Assembly: GCF_030053115.1 (NCBI RefSeq)
Contig: NZ_CP125619.1
Coordinates: 1,117,001 to 1,181,000, forward strand
Direction of reading: 5' to 3'
Source of the DNA: Pseudomonas svalbardensis
GTDB lineage: Bacteria > Pseudomonadota > Gammaproteobacteria > Pseudomonadales > Pseudomonadaceae
Length of the DNA stretch: 64,000 nt
Shown: positions 1-9,328 of the stretch, piece by piece
Position numbering within the stretch: the stretch's first letter is position 1
Layout of the letters: the number at the start of each line of letters is the position of its first letter
Made by a program: the position numbers and the translations under genes
The notes under the pieces: model-generated
What the model saw: the letters and a program-made list of their open reading frames with translations, nothing else
Databases searched by the model: none
Told to the model about the DNA's origin: nothing

Positions 1-264
1 GCTGGCCGCGGCGCGATAAGTCGCCTCAGCTTTCTTGATCTGCGCCGGGTCACGGCTGTCGACCTGGATATCGGCGAGGCCAACCTGTGCTTCGCTGTAG
101 CCCAGGTCTGCCAGTTGCTGGTAATTCTGCGCCGCCAGCGTGGTATCACCGCGCTTGAGGGCTTCGTTGGCCAGACGCTGGTCGGGCAGGCCGGCGCATC
201 CGGCCAGGGCAATTGCCATGGCCAGAGTCAGCGGGACTGGCAGGATTCTGAGTGGGCTAGTCAC
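1..264 (-). CDS. algK: AlgK, alginate export lipoprotein (partial, 3' end outside window)
   Basis: Outer-membrane lipoprotein with TPR/Sel1-like repeats that supports the AlgE porin in alginate secretion. Only the N-terminal ~88 residues are in the window. A signal peptide ends in the lipobox LAGC, followed by a helical repeat (LKRGDTTLAAQNYQQLADLG...). The gene begins 18 bases after alg44 in the alginate operon order. Two in-frame starts compete. The ATG at 270 sits only 2 bases after AGAGG, while the GTG at 264 has about 8 bases, so GTG is preferred. Identity rests on operon position plus lipobox and repeat character. Confidence 0.9.
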   Translation of the reverse strand, partial: MTSPLRILPVPLTLAMAIALAGCAGLPDQRLANEALKRGDTTLAAQNYQQLADLGYSEAQVGLADIQVDSRDPAQIKKAEATYRAAAS

Positions 265-282
265 GGGCATGTCCTCTTGTTT

Positions 283-1452
283 TTAACGACCGGCGGCCAT
301 GGCTTTATCGATCAGCCAGTTCAGGTTCGGACCACGAGTGCTGTTCACTTCAACCGGACGACCGGCGAATTTGCTGTCCAGCGGCTCGTCAGGCTTGATC
401 AGCACGCGGATGTCGGACGACAGGTCGGCGCTTTTCAGGCTGGTGCTGCTGACGATCGTGCCGCTGCGGGTTTTGTCTTCGCCGGCGATCTGGAAGCTGA
501 CGGTGCTGCCTGGCAGCACGTCGCCGAACTGGCGATAGGAGAAGCGCGCTTCAACGTTGGCTTCGCTGTTACGCGGCACCAGTTGGAAGATTACGTCGCC
601 CTTGCTGGCGTACTGGCCGTCGGCGACCATTTGCTGCGCCACGGTGCAATCGCACGGCGACGTCAGGGTGCCGGTCATTTGTTTGCCGAACAGCTCTTCA
701 ACCTTGGCCGGTTGCAGTTGGTTATCGTCCAGATGGCCCTTGAGTACGTCGAGCATGCTGGTGCTGAACGTCGCCAGCGGGGCGCCCTTGGCCGCAACGC
801 CGTCGGTTTTCACCAGGCTCTGCACCGTGCCGTCGCGCGGCATGGTGATGTTCATGCCCGCCACGCTGACCAAACCGGCCTGGGCGTGGCTGACGAAGTA
901 CATGCCGTACACCGACTTGAAAATGAAGCCGAATGCTGTCAGACCGACGAGGAATATCGCGAAGCTGAAGGTCACGGCACGCAGACGACCGAACGGAGTC
1001 ATGCCGTGGCCGCCATCCTTGACCTTGCGCGCCTTGGTGAAGTTGTCGCGTTGCAGGGTGGCCAGCACTTCACCCATGGTGACGATGTCGCCGGCCAGGT
1101 GAGAAGTGATCAGGTGGCGCAGGGTGGAAATGTCCTGAGATTCGAGGTTCTGGAACTGGCAACCGGTACGACCGGTTTCGCGGTCGTGGGAGCGCACCAG
1201 TAACTCGACGTCCATGGCCAGGCCGAGGTTATCGATAACGAACTGCAGGCGAGCCTTGTACACATCGCCGATCTTCAATGGCAGCGGACCGGCGTTGAAA
1301 GCCAGGCCGCCAGCGGAGAGGTCGATGACCCGAGCTTCGACCGGGGTCCGGTCAGGACCGAAGAAACGCAGCTTGGCCGGAATTTTTACTCGGGCGTGTT
1401 GGCGCTGGGCTTCTGATTCATGCACTACGTTGGCGTTGACGGCGGTATTCAT
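283..1452 (-). CDS. alg44: Alg44, c-di-GMP-binding alginate polymerisation subunit
   Basis: Inner-membrane co-polymerase that activates Alg8 when c-di-GMP binds. The 389-residue protein starts with a PilZ domain showing both ligand motifs: RQHAR (RxxxR, residues ~17-21) and DLSAGG (D-x-S-x-x-G, ~44-49). One membrane segment follows at about residues 155-180. The periplasmic C-terminal part resembles a membrane-fusion (HlyD-like) domain. It lies between alg8 and algK. Known for the family: production of alginate depends on c-di-GMP through this PilZ domain. Both motifs are intact here, so the protein should be regulated normally. Confidence 0.96.
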   Translation of the reverse strand: MNTAVNANVVHESEAQRQHARVKIPAKLRFFGPDRTPVEARVIDLSAGGLAFNAGPLPLKIGDVYKARLQFVIDNLGLAMDVELLVRSHDRETGRTGCQFQNLESQDISTLRHLITSHLAGDIVTMGEVLATLQRDNFTKARKVKDGGHGMTPFGRLRAVTFSFAIFLVGLTAFGFIFKSVYGMYFVSHAQAGLVSVAGMNITMPRDGTVQSLVKTDGVAAKGAPLATFSTSMLDVLKGHLDDNQLQPAKVEELFGKQMTGTLTSPCDCTVAQQMVADGQYASKGDVIFQLVPRNSEANVEARFSYRQFGDVLPGSTVSFQIAGEDKTRSGTIVSSTSLKSADLSSDIRVLIKPDEPLDSKFAGRPVEVNSTRGPNLNWLIDKAMAAGR

Positions 1453-1487
1453 ATGGACGATTTCCTAGTTAATTCAGGCGAGTTCGG

Positions 1488-2978
1488 TCAGACCATCAGC
1501 AGCAGCACAGCAACAAAGATGCTGCCGGCGGAGAAGGTCATGGTCCGAGACGACCAAGTGTTGAACCAACCTTGAAAGCTGGCGAGATCACGGGTCAGGG
1601 AAGTGGGCTGGCGAGTCCAGGACTGTCGGTCGAGGCGGAAGAACACGTAGATCTTCACCAGCGCGCCAACGATCTGGTTGTAATAGAGAATCGCCGGGTA
1701 GGCCGGGCCGATCGTGTGACCGGACAAAGACAGCAGCACGGTCAGGATCAGGCGGGTAATGCCGATCCACAGCAGGTAAACCAGGATGAACGCGGCGCCG
1801 TATTTGAAGGTGGCAATGAGCGCGACGGTCAGACCCAGCAGCGACGTCCACATCGACACACGCTGGTCGAACAGCACCACCGAAGTGAACAGGCCGAGAC
1901 GTTTCATCCCCAGGCCCAAGGCGCGGGAGTTCTGCCGCAGGTTGTTGCCGTACCAGCGGAACATCAGTTTGCGACTGGCCTTGATGAAGCTTTTTTCCGG
2001 CGGATGTTCCACGGTGTGAATGGCGGCGTCCGGCACATAAAACGTGTCGTAGCCCAGGCGCATCAAGCTGAACCAGCTCGACTTGTCATCACCGGTGAGG
2101 AATTTGAAGCGACCCAGGCGCCAGTGTTGCAGCGAGTCGCTTTCCACGTCGGCGATGAAATCTGGGTTGGTCACCACAGTGGCGCGGAATACCGACATCC
2201 GCCCGGTCATGGTCAGCACGCGCTTGGACAGGGCCATCGAGCACATGTTGATGTGGCGCTGGGCGAAGCGCAGTTTGTGCCACTCGCTCATGATGTAGCC
2301 GCCGCGCACTTCGCAGAACTCGTTGGTGGTCAGGCCGCCGACATTGCCGAACAGCTGGAACCACGGCACGGTCTTGAGCACGACGCCTTCGGCGAGCACA
2401 GTGTCGCCATCGATCACTGCAACCACTGCGCGGTCGTCCGGCAGGTGGCGGGAGATGGCGCGGAAACCGTAAGCCAGGCCATCGCGCTTGCCGGTGCCGG
2501 GAATGCGCACGAAGTCGAGCTTTACGCGAGCCGGTGGGTTCATTTTGGCCCAAAGGCTTTTCACCAGCTTCTCATCGGACATTTCCACGATGGAGCAGAC
2601 CATGGTGGTCGGCAGGCCGCAGTCGATCGCTTCGCGAATCACCGAGGCGTAGACCTGGGCGGTGGTCAGCGCGTCGATACGAAAACTGGTGACCATCAGA
2701 AACACATGGGACGGGTCTGCCGCTTTACCCAGCTTGCGCACTTTGCGCCGCAGGTGCGGGTAGACCACGTACAGAAACAGCATGCCGCGCAGAAAGTGCG
2801 TAGCACCCATCGAGTAGCGCCAGATACCGACGATACCGATCAGGAGGATGAAGTCCTTCGACTCGGCGTCGAACGTGGACGCAGGCAACGCCATGGCGAT
2901 GCCCATCAAAATACTTAAGTAAAACAGCCAACCGGCGACCTGAAGTAGGCCGTGCTTTAGCCTGTGCATAATCTGCAT
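1488..2978 (-). CDS. alg8: Alg8, alginate (polymannuronate) polymerase, GT2 family
   Basis: Membrane glycosyltransferase that polymerises GDP-mannuronate into polymannuronate at the inner membrane. The 496-residue protein has N-terminal hydrophobic segments and a cytoplasmic GT2 domain with the nucleotide/metal motif VIDGDTV (~residue 190). An acidic VESDSLQHW stretch leads into QHWRLGR, the local form of the QxxRW processivity motif. Several C-terminal membrane segments follow. It lies directly downstream of algD and upstream of alg44, the usual order. Confidence 0.97.
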   Translation of the reverse strand: MQIMHRLKHGLLQVAGWLFYLSILMGIAMALPASTFDAESKDFILLIGIVGIWRYSMGATHFLRGMLFLYVVYPHLRRKVRKLGKAADPSHVFLMVTSFRIDALTTAQVYASVIREAIDCGLPTTMVCSIVEMSDEKLVKSLWAKMNPPARVKLDFVRIPGTGKRDGLAYGFRAISRHLPDDRAVVAVIDGDTVLAEGVVLKTVPWFQLFGNVGGLTTNEFCEVRGGYIMSEWHKLRFAQRHINMCSMALSKRVLTMTGRMSVFRATVVTNPDFIADVESDSLQHWRLGRFKFLTGDDKSSWFSLMRLGYDTFYVPDAAIHTVEHPPEKSFIKASRKLMFRWYGNNLRQNSRALGLGMKRLGLFTSVVLFDQRVSMWTSLLGLTVALIATFKYGAAFILVYLLWIGITRLILTVLLSLSGHTIGPAYPAILYYNQIVGALVKIYVFFRLDRQSWTRQPTSLTRDLASFQGWFNTWSSRTMTFSAGSIFVAVLLLMV

Positions 2979-3092
2979 CCGTCTCTATCTCGGGCGAGCC
3001 TGTGGGGTGGCCCGATGGGGTTAAGGCAGGCGAAAAAGCCGGGAGGGTTTGCTGGCGATGTGAGCCCCCGCAAACCCTCCCGATGCCGCTTG

Positions 3093-4409
3093 TTACCAGC
3101 AGATGCCTTCAGTCCGGCCACTCACGCTGGTGGCTTGGGACATGAAACCGACCAGGTCGATCACTTGCTTGCCGTGTGGAGCGTTCTGCGCCAGGGCGCG
3201 GAATTTCTCGTCACGGTTGCCGAGGATGATCACGTCGGAATTGTTGATCACGTCGTCGAAATTGGAATTGAGCAAGGACGAGACGTGAGGGATCTTCGAC
3301 TCGATGTAATCCTTGTTCGCACCGTGGACACGGGCGTATTCGACGTTGGTGTCGTAGATGCTCAGGTCGTAGCCCTTGCCGATCAGCATTTCCGCCAGAT
3401 CAACCAGCGGGCTTTCGCGCAGGTCGTCAGTACCGGCCTTGAAGCTCAGACCCAGCAGGGCGACTTTGCGTTTGCCGTGGCTGGTGACGATGTCGAAGGC
3501 GTTCTGCACCTGGGACTCGTTACTGCGCATCAACGAGTTGAGCAGCGGTGCTTCCACGTCCAGGGAGCCGGCGCGGTAGGTCAGGGCGCGAACGTCCTTC
3601 GGCAGGCAGGAACCGCCGAACGCGAAACCAGGGCGCATGTAGTACTGGGACAGGTTCAACGTCTTGTCCTGGCAGACCACTTCCATCACTTCGCGACCAT
3701 CGACGCCGACGGCCTTGGCGATGTTGCCGATCTCGTTGGCGAAGGTCACCTTGGTGGCGTGCCACACGTTGCAGGTGTACTTGATCATCTCGGCCACTGC
3801 GATGTCCTTGCGGATGATCGGAGCGTCGAGTTCTTCGTACAGCGATTGCAGAACGTCACCCGAAGCTTTGTCGAACTCGCCGATGACGGTCATTGGCGGC
3901 AGGTCGTAGTCGGCGATCGCGGTGCTTTCACGCAGGAACTCAGGGTTCACCGCAACACCGAAGTCGACGCCGGCTTTCTTGCCGGAGCAGTCTTCGAGGA
4001 TCGGGATCACTACGTTTGCCACAGTGCCTGGCAGTACGGTGCTGCGAACCACGATGGTGTGACGGGTGGTCTTGTCACGCAGGACAAAACCGATCTCGCG
4101 GCACACGGCTTCGATGTAGTTCAGTTCCAGATCGCCGTTCTTCTTGCTCGGCGTGCCGACGCAGATCATCGACAGGTCGGTGTCGCGAATCGCCTCGGCG
4201 AAGTTGGTCGTGCCGCGCAATTTGCCCGTCTCGATACCCTTCTGCAGAAGCTCGCCCAGACCCGGTTCAACGATCGGCGATTTACCGGCGTTGATCATAT
4301 CGATTTTGTCTTTGGCAACATCGACGCCAACGACGTCATGGCCCCGTGCAGACAGGCAGCCGGCACATACTGCGCCGACGTAACCCAAACCAAATATGCT
4401 GATGCGCAT
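3093..4409 (-). CDS. algD: AlgD, GDP-mannose 6-dehydrogenase
   Basis: NAD-dependent four-electron oxidation of GDP-mannose to GDP-mannuronic acid, the committed step of alginate synthesis. The product is 438 residues. The N-terminus MRISIFGLGYVGAVCAG carries the Rossmann GxGxxG. The catalytic cysteine is in GGSCLPKD (~residue 268), and the protein ends EGICW as in other AlgD proteins. The frame is open 8 codons further upstream, but the ATG at 4409 has AGAGG about 8 bases before it and gives the family N-terminus. It is the first gene of the operon, behind a ~450-base leader. Confidence 0.97.
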   Translation of the reverse strand: MRISIFGLGYVGAVCAGCLSARGHDVVGVDVAKDKIDMINAGKSPIVEPGLGELLQKGIETGKLRGTTNFAEAIRDTDLSMICVGTPSKKNGDLELNYIEAVCREIGFVLRDKTTRHTIVVRSTVLPGTVANVVIPILEDCSGKKAGVDFGVAVNPEFLRESTAIADYDLPPMTVIGEFDKASGDVLQSLYEELDAPIIRKDIAVAEMIKYTCNVWHATKVTFANEIGNIAKAVGVDGREVMEVVCQDKTLNLSQYYMRPGFAFGGSCLPKDVRALTYRAGSLDVEAPLLNSLMRSNESQVQNAFDIVTSHGKRKVALLGLSFKAGTDDLRESPLVDLAEMLIGKGYDLSIYDTNVEYARVHGANKDYIESKIPHVSSLLNSNFDDVINNSDVIILGNRDEKFRALAQNAPHGKQVIDLVGFMSQATSVSGRTEGICW

Positions 4410-4817
4410 CGCAATTACCTCTGTGTTTATCAAGCCATTACATGGCCGGAGTTAATGGTGTTCAGCGGTTATAGTGCACTCGGAAGTGCGCCTTAAAGGC
4501 GTCACAATGCCGCGTGCAGGCATATAAGTTCCGAGTGTCTAAATAAGTTCACTCAAGATGTGCGCAACTAGGCTTTTATTGTTATGGCGTGCCCTGTTAT
4601 GCAGCTGATCTTCTAATCAGAAGACCTTCGTGCAAAGGTCTTGCGCGCTCAATGCCAGGCCAGAAGCCCGTAAATCAAGCGGTTGGGTGCTCAGGTGAGC
4701 ACGTTTATAGGGGCGCAGCCTTGGCCTTGTAGGGGATATTTATGATGTTTACCTCCTGTCCTTCATGTGTTGCCCAAATCAGGGATCAGTAAGCAGAAGT
4801 TAATGTGACAACTTTGC

Positions 4818-4907
4818 TATGTGAATCTCTTCTCTGTGTAAGTTATCTCGTACAAGCTCAGAGAGAATGGTTACCGGTGGTATGAGCGACGCATTTGGAC
4901 ATAGTTC
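4818..4907 (-). promoter_or_regulatory. Candidate AlgU (sigma-22) promoters of algD
   Basis: AlgU promoters resemble GAACTT-N16/17-TCtgA. Two partial matches lie 410-500 bases before the algD ATG, near the distance known for the P. aeruginosa algD start site. One is GAACTA (4907-4902), 16 bases, TCATA (4885-4881). The other is TAACTT (4845-4840), 17 bases, ACATA (4822-4818), and its spacer shares CAGAGAA with the P. aeruginosa promoter as I recall it. Neither is perfect and I cannot choose between them. Confidence 0.35.
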
Positions 4908-5032
4908 CTGTCCGTCCATCGCGAATTCTGAAATTTCTTGAAATATTGAAAAAGATGGCACTGCTTTCATATTGATAGCAACGCCTGTTTCGCCCTTGAT
5001 ACATAGGGTTATTGTCGGTTTAGATGGTTATT

Positions 5033-5069
5033 TGCCACTACTGATAAAAAAATTAAGTGCCACTACTGA
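5033..5069. repeat. 12-base direct repeat TGCCACTACTGA upstream of algD
   Basis: TGCCACTACTGA occurs at 5033-5044 and again at 5058-5069, a 25-base period separated by an A-rich spacer. Tandem same-face sites of this kind often bind a regulator. The spacing is slightly over two helical turns. No known AlgR, AmrZ or AlgB consensus was confidently matched. Confidence 0.5.
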
Positions 5070-5216
5070 AAAGAATCAACAAAGTCGAGTGAAGCTAAAG
5101 TTAGAAAATCGAGTGATTGATTTTTGACGTCAGTAGAGTGACGAATGGGGCGGGGAATTGTTGGACGATTGGACGTGGCGCACGACCCATTAATAAGGCG
5201 TGCGCCAACCGGGTGT

Positions 5217-5996
5217 TTACTCGGGGGCGTGATCGCGCAGGAACACCAGATTGTCCGGTTTAGACTGCTCGGCGCTATAGCGATAACCTTGTACGTCGAA
5301 CTCTTTGAGGGCTTGCGGGTCGTTGATGCGCTCTTCAATGACGAAGCGAGTCATCATGCCGCGGGCCTTCTTCGCGTAGAAGCTGATGATCTTGTACTGG
5401 CCGTTCTTCAAATCCTTGAATTCGGTATTGATGATGCGCGCGTTCAGGGCGTTGCGTTTGACCGCCGAGAAGTACTCGTTGGAGGCCAGGTTAAGCAGCA
5501 CGTCATCGCCTTGATCGGCCAGGGCTTCGTTCAGCCATTCGCTGATCCGTGTGCCCCAGAAGGCATACAAGTCCTTGCCACGGGCATTCGCCAGTTTGGT
5601 GCCCATCTCCAGTCGATACGGCTGCATCAGGTCCAGTGGGCGCAGCAGGCCGTACAGGCCGGACAACATGCGCAAGTGCTGCTGGGCGTAATCGAAATCG
5701 GCCTCGCTGAAGGTTTGAGCATTCAACCCGGTATAGACGTCGCCCTTGAATGCCAGCAGTGCCTGCTTGGCATTTTCCGGAGTGAACGCGGGCGTCCAAC
5801 TGCCGAAACGCGCGGCGTTGAGCCCGCCGATCTTGTCGGAGACGTGCATCAACTCGCTGATCTGCGCAGGGGCCAGCTCGCGCAATTGCAGGATCAGCTC
5901 CTGGGAATGGTCGAGGTATTGTGGCTGGGTGAAGCGCTGGGTCGCCGGCGGTGTTTCGTAATCGAGGGTCTTGGCGGGGGAAATCACCATCAGCAT
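5217..5996 (-). CDS. yaaA: YaaA family peroxide-stress protein (DUF328)
   Basis: Cytoplasmic protein that in E. coli lowers free iron and protects DNA during hydrogen peroxide stress. The 259-residue product begins [17 protein letters not shown], the typical family start, and contains the conserved stretches [19 protein letters not shown] and [10 protein letters not shown]. The ATG at 5996 is preceded by AAAGGAG with an 8-base spacer. The longer upstream frame is not needed. It is monocistronic, with a REPIN-type repeat just upstream. Confidence 0.95.
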   Translation of the reverse strand: MLMVISPAKTLDYETPPATQRFTQPQYLDHSQELILQLRELAPAQISELMHVSDKIGGLNAARFGSWTPAFTPENAKQALLAFKGDVYTGLNAQTFSEADFDYAQQHLRMLSGLYGLLRPLDLMQPYRLEMGTKLANARGKDLYAFWGTRISEWLNEALADQGDDVLLNLASNEYFSAVKRNALNARIINTEFKDLKNGQYKIISFYAKKARGMMTRFVIEERINDPQALKEFDVQGYRYSAEQSKPDNLVFLRDHAPE

Positions 5997-6091
5997 GAAG
6001 TCGTCTCCTTTAATCGTGGGGGCGATTCTAGGGGGTTGTCCGTGTTGACTCCAGCTATGAGCGTCATAGGTGATCGGTGGTGCCATGGAAC

Positions 6092-6174
6092 AAGATCGCA
6101 GCCTCGCTCCGCTCGACAGCTCCTACTGTGCGCGTACATCTGGAGCTGTCGAGCGAAGCGAGGCTGCGATCTTT
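6092..6174. repeat. REPIN-type inverted repeat
   Basis: Two near-perfect inverted arms, AAGATCGCAGCCTCGCTC... and ...GAGGCTGCGATCTT, flank a short spacer between yaaA and the next gene. This matches the dispersed REP doublets of fluorescent pseudomonads. A related half-element occurs near 52122. Confidence 0.8.
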
Positions 6175-6225
6175 TGATCTTCCCGCGATATAGTGCCGCG
6201 CGGGTTTTGTTATGGAGACATCCCA

Positions 6226-7350
6226 TTGCGTATCGTTTTTCTATTCTCGGCCTGGCTGTTGAGCTTTGGTGCCATGGCGGCGTCGGGCGATGTGGCGACG
6301 CTTGATCGCAGCACCTGGCCTGAACAGCTCAACAGCCCGACCCTGTTTGATGTGGCATCACGGGCCGAGATCCTAATGTTTTCTCGCGTCCTGTTGGCCA
6401 GCGAATCCCTGGATGAAGTGAGCCTTGCCCAGCGCCTGGGGTTGCGCACGGTCAATCTGGAATCGATCAACAACCTGCGCCAGCGCATGTGGCAGCGACT
6501 GCTTACCAACTACAACTACGCCCAGCAGAGCTGCGATCAGGATGCCTCCTTCTGTTTCCTGGTCGAGGACATGGACACCCTGCGCCAGCAAGCCGCCAAG
6601 TTTCAGGTCAGCGATGAGAGCTACTACATAAAGTGGGCCGAGCCGAGCCGACTGTTCCACGCCCAGTACCTGGACGAGCAATTGCGCAAGGCAGCGCTGT
6701 TTCCGCAAACCAGCAGCGAAGTCGATCGTTTTGGCGACTATGAGCGCAACGGCGATCAGATGCATGACCGGCTGTTTTTGCTGACTTTCGACAGTGCCGC
6801 CAATACCGCGCCGGATAACACCGCCTGGGCCACGGAATACCTGCGCAAGTCGAACATGAGCGGCACGTTCTTCGTCCTCGGCAAGGACATCCAGGCCCGT
6901 CTGGCCGATCGTTCGGTAGCCAGCCTGCAAGCGACGTACTCGAAGCAGTGCATTGGCGCGCAAGGCTGGGAGTTTCGCTCCCACAGCCACTGGCAGGACT
7001 GGCAGGACTCGGTGCGACGCAGCGTCGATCTGGTCAAAAGCAAACTGCCCGAGAACTACGTGCCATTGTTTCGGCCGCCCGATGGTCAGCGTCGGTCTGA
7101 TGCTGAAGGATTCTTCAAATCCCAAGGCTTGCAGGTGGCGCTGTGGGATATCGATGCCCAGGACGGTGCCGGCAAGCTAAAAGCCAATCAGAGCGCGCAA
7201 CGGGTGTTGAGCCTGATGCTGTTGTGGCGCCACGGGGTGATCAACTTCAACGTGAAGCAGGATGCGCTGAAAACGGCAATGCCCTGGCTCATCACGCAAA
7301 CGGCGCAAAGCGGAATCGGCTGGGAAGACTGTCAGGACGCGTTTCGCTGA
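6226..7350 (+). CDS. Secreted polysaccharide-deacetylase-like protein with altered active site
   Basis: The 374-residue product from a TTG start (GGAG 8 bases upstream) has a signal peptide, LRIVFLFSAWLLSFGAMAAS, so it is probably periplasmic. The C-terminal half has the NodB-fold landmarks of carbohydrate esterase family 4: LLTFDS (motif 1), TFFVLGK, RSHSHWQDW (motif 2), FRPPDGQR (motif 3) and LWDIDAQD (motif 4). The usual TFDD metal aspartate is Ser, and the second His of HS/TxxH is Gln. Metal binding may therefore be lost, and the exact substrate is unknown. The N-terminal ~180 residues are helical and unrecognised. Confidence 0.75.
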   Translation: MRIVFLFSAWLLSFGAMAASGDVATLDRSTWPEQLNSPTLFDVASRAEILMFSRVLLASESLDEVSLAQRLGLRTVNLESINNLRQRMWQRLLTNYNYAQQSCDQDASFCFLVEDMDTLRQQAAKFQVSDESYYIKWAEPSRLFHAQYLDEQLRKAALFPQTSSEVDRFGDYERNGDQMHDRLFLLTFDSAANTAPDNTAWATEYLRKSNMSGTFFVLGKDIQARLADRSVASLQATYSKQCIGAQGWEFRSHSHWQDWQDSVRRSVDLVKSKLPENYVPLFRPPDGQRRSDAEGFFKSQGLQVALWDIDAQDGAGKLKANQSAQRVLSLMLLWRHGVINFNVKQDALKTAMPWLITQTAQSGIGWEDCQDAFR

Positions 7351-7699
7351 AAACGGCGAAAGGCCGTAAACACTGGGCGATGAGTGATTTTTGGCGAGAA
7401 TTCGATGCAGGCGGACTTCCGACTTTAACGGGATGATGGCAATCCGCCTAGTGCTATTGGTCACTCTGAAAAATAAACTTCAAAAAAACGTCAAAGTACT
7501 TTTTTCTGTCACAGGTTTTGGAGTATTACGAAGACAGACCGCCGAAACCTGCAGACAGGTGGCGTCTTCCAAGACCCAGCTTGATGCAGTTCACTTGCGT
7601 CCGCTCTTTGTCGGTAGTGCGGGGTGAATTCGGTGGCCACTTCGAGGCGCAGCACTGTCACGGTATTGCGTCGACTGGCTCCCACAAAGGTGACCGAGT
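7351..7699. other. Intergenic, no gene recognised
   Basis: This 349-base stretch lies before the phoH-like gene. Only a short hairpin (ACGGC-GAAAG-GCCGT, about 7348-7363) and an A/T-rich patch near 7465-7510 are visible. Small open frames here have no ribosome-binding site or recognisable product. Confidence 0.5.
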
Positions 7700-9094
7700 A
7701 TGGATGATCACGGACGTAGTTCTTCCTCCAACCAGCCAATCCTTTATGTACTCGATACCAACGTATTGATTCACGATCCAAACGCCCTGCTTAACTTCGA
7801 AGAACACCACGTCGCCATCCCGATGACCGTGCTTGAGGAGCTCGACAAGCTCAAGAGCGGGCATCACAGCGTGGCTGCGGAATGCCGACAGGCGATTCGC
7901 CTGATCGACAAGACTCTGGGCGATGCCAGCCCCGAAGATGTCGAACTCGGTGTGCCGATCCAGCGCGGCAAGAGTGGGCCCAAGGGTTTGCTGTCAATTT
8001 TGATGAGCAAACGTGCCGAACCGAACATCATTCTGCCTGAGCACCTGAACGACAACATCATCATCAACCAGTTGATCGACCTGCACGCGCGCGAACCAAA
8101 GCTGCCCGTGGTGCTGGTCACCAAAGACATCAACATGCGCCTCAAGGCCCGGGCTTGCGGGATTGCGGCCGAGGACTACAGCACCGACCAACTGGTTGAC
8201 GACGTGTCGCTGCTGCCCAACGGTTATCACAACATGACCGGCTCCTTCTGGGACCGTGTGAGGAATGTCGACACCCGTCAGGATCATGGCCGCACCTGGC
8301 ACCAAGTGCAGTTGATCGACAACCTGCCGGCGGTGCACATCAACGAGTTCATCATCGACGAACAGGGTTTTGTCGGCTGGATCAAGGAGATCGAGGAAGA
8401 CAAGCTGCTGATTCTCGACCTGCATCAGGAACCCCTGTTGCACCAGGAAGCCTGGGGCCTGAAACCGCGGGACATCTATCAAAGCCTGGCGCTGTACGCC
8501 TTGCTCGATCCGGATATCCACCTGGTCAACCTGACCGGGGCAGCAGGTTCCGGTAAAACCATTCTCGCACTGGCGGCGGCGATCGAGCAGACCATGGTCA
8601 GCAAACGTTATCGCCGGATCATCGCGACCCGTAGCGTGCAGGGCCTGGATCAGGAAATCGGTTTCCTGCCCGGCACTGAAGCGGAAAAAATGGAGCCTTG
8701 GCTGGGCGCCATCACCGACAACCTCGAAGCCTTGCACATGGATGACGAAAACACCCATGGCAGTGTCGATTACATCCTCAGCAAAGTGCCGTTGCAGTTC
8801 AAATCCCTCAACTACATTCGAGGCCGCAGCTTCCAGCAGAGTCTGATCCTGATCGATGAGTGCCAGAACCTCACGCCGCACCAGATGAAAACCATCATCA
8901 CTCGTGCCGGCGCCGGTTCCAAAGTGGTGTGCCTGGGTAACCTGGCGCAGATCGACACCCCTTACCTGTCCGCGACCAGTTCCGGGCTGACGTACCTGAC
9001 AGAGCGCTTCAAGGATTTCCCCAACGGTGTGCACATCACCCTGCAAGGGGTGCCACGTTCGATTCTGGCTGAATACGCCGAATCGCATTTGTAA
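7700..9094 (+). CDS. PIN-PhoH fusion ATPase (YlaK/PhoH2-like)
   Basis: Cytoplasmic protein joining an N-terminal PIN ribonuclease domain (YVLDTNVLIHDP with conserved acidic residues, ~15-140) to a C-terminal PhoH P-loop ATPase. The ATPase shows Walker A GAAGSGKT (~285) and Walker B LILIDECQN (~395). PhoH2-type proteins are ATP-dependent RNA helicase/ribonucleases. The length of 464 residues is normal. The ATG at 7700 has AAAGGTGA upstream. It is followed by a clear terminator, so it is probably monocistronic. Confidence 0.93.
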   Translation: MDDHGRSSSSNQPILYVLDTNVLIHDPNALLNFEEHHVAIPMTVLEELDKLKSGHHSVAAECRQAIRLIDKTLGDASPEDVELGVPIQRGKSGPKGLLSILMSKRAEPNIILPEHLNDNIIINQLIDLHAREPKLPVVLVTKDINMRLKARACGIAAEDYSTDQLVDDVSLLPNGYHNMTGSFWDRVRNVDTRQDHGRTWHQVQLIDNLPAVHINEFIIDEQGFVGWIKEIEEDKLLILDLHQEPLLHQEAWGLKPRDIYQSLALYALLDPDIHLVNLTGAAGSGKTILALAAAIEQTMVSKRYRRIIATRSVQGLDQEIGFLPGTEAEKMEPWLGAITDNLEALHMDDENTHGSVDYILSKVPLQFKSLNYIRGRSFQQSLILIDECQNLTPHQMKTIITRAGAGSKVVCLGNLAQIDTPYLSATSSGLTYLTERFKDFPNGVHITLQGVPRSILAEYAESHL

Positions 9095-9103
9095 ACCCTC
9101 ACC

Positions 9104-9138
9104 AAAACCGGGCCGCCTCACAGGCCGCCCGGTTTTTT
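9104..9138 (+). terminator. Rho-independent terminator of the phoH-like gene
   Basis: Hairpin ACCGGGCCGCCT-CAC-AGGCCGCCCGGT with one internal mismatch, followed by six T's, ten bases after the stop codon. Confidence 0.85.
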
Positions 9139-9156
9139 ATGCCCAACACATAACCC

Positions 9157-9242
9157 TGTGGGAGCGGGCTTGCTCGCGAAGACGGCGGCACATCCGACAT
9201 CAATGCGACTGACACACCGCATTCGCGAGCAAGCCCGCACAC
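9157..9242. repeat. REPIN-type inverted repeat
   Basis: TGTGGGAGCGGGCTTGCTCG on the left and ATTCGCGAGCAAGCCCGCAC on the right form inverted arms around about 40 bases, between phoH and moaC. This is the same family as the element at 20141-20230. Confidence 0.85.
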
Positions 9243-9328
9243 ATTGGGTTTGTGGTGATCGGATAATCTTGCGTGCGGAATTTTGACCCACAGGTTTACA
9301 ATCGGTGCTCCTGATCAGGAGTATCCCT

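Larger units (their letters stand above)
4410..5216 (-). promoter_or_regulatory. algD upstream region and presumed long leader
   Basis: No gene was found in about 800 bases between yaaA and algD. In relatives algD has a long, heavily regulated upstream region with an untranslated leader of several hundred bases. Seen here on the minus strand: two AlgU-like promoter candidates near 4820-4907, a perfect hairpin GTGCTCA-GG-TGAGCAC (4687-4702), an inverted repeat AGACCTT-6-AAGGTCT (about 4620-4640), an unused Shine-Dalgarno-like AGGAGG (about 4750), and a 12-base direct repeat at 5033 and 5058. Functions of the individual sites are inferred. Confidence 0.6.

Noticed and set aside
1572..2918. 448-codon plus-strand frame opposite alg8
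   Set aside because: Antisense shadow with His/Gln-rich random composition; alg8 is well supported.
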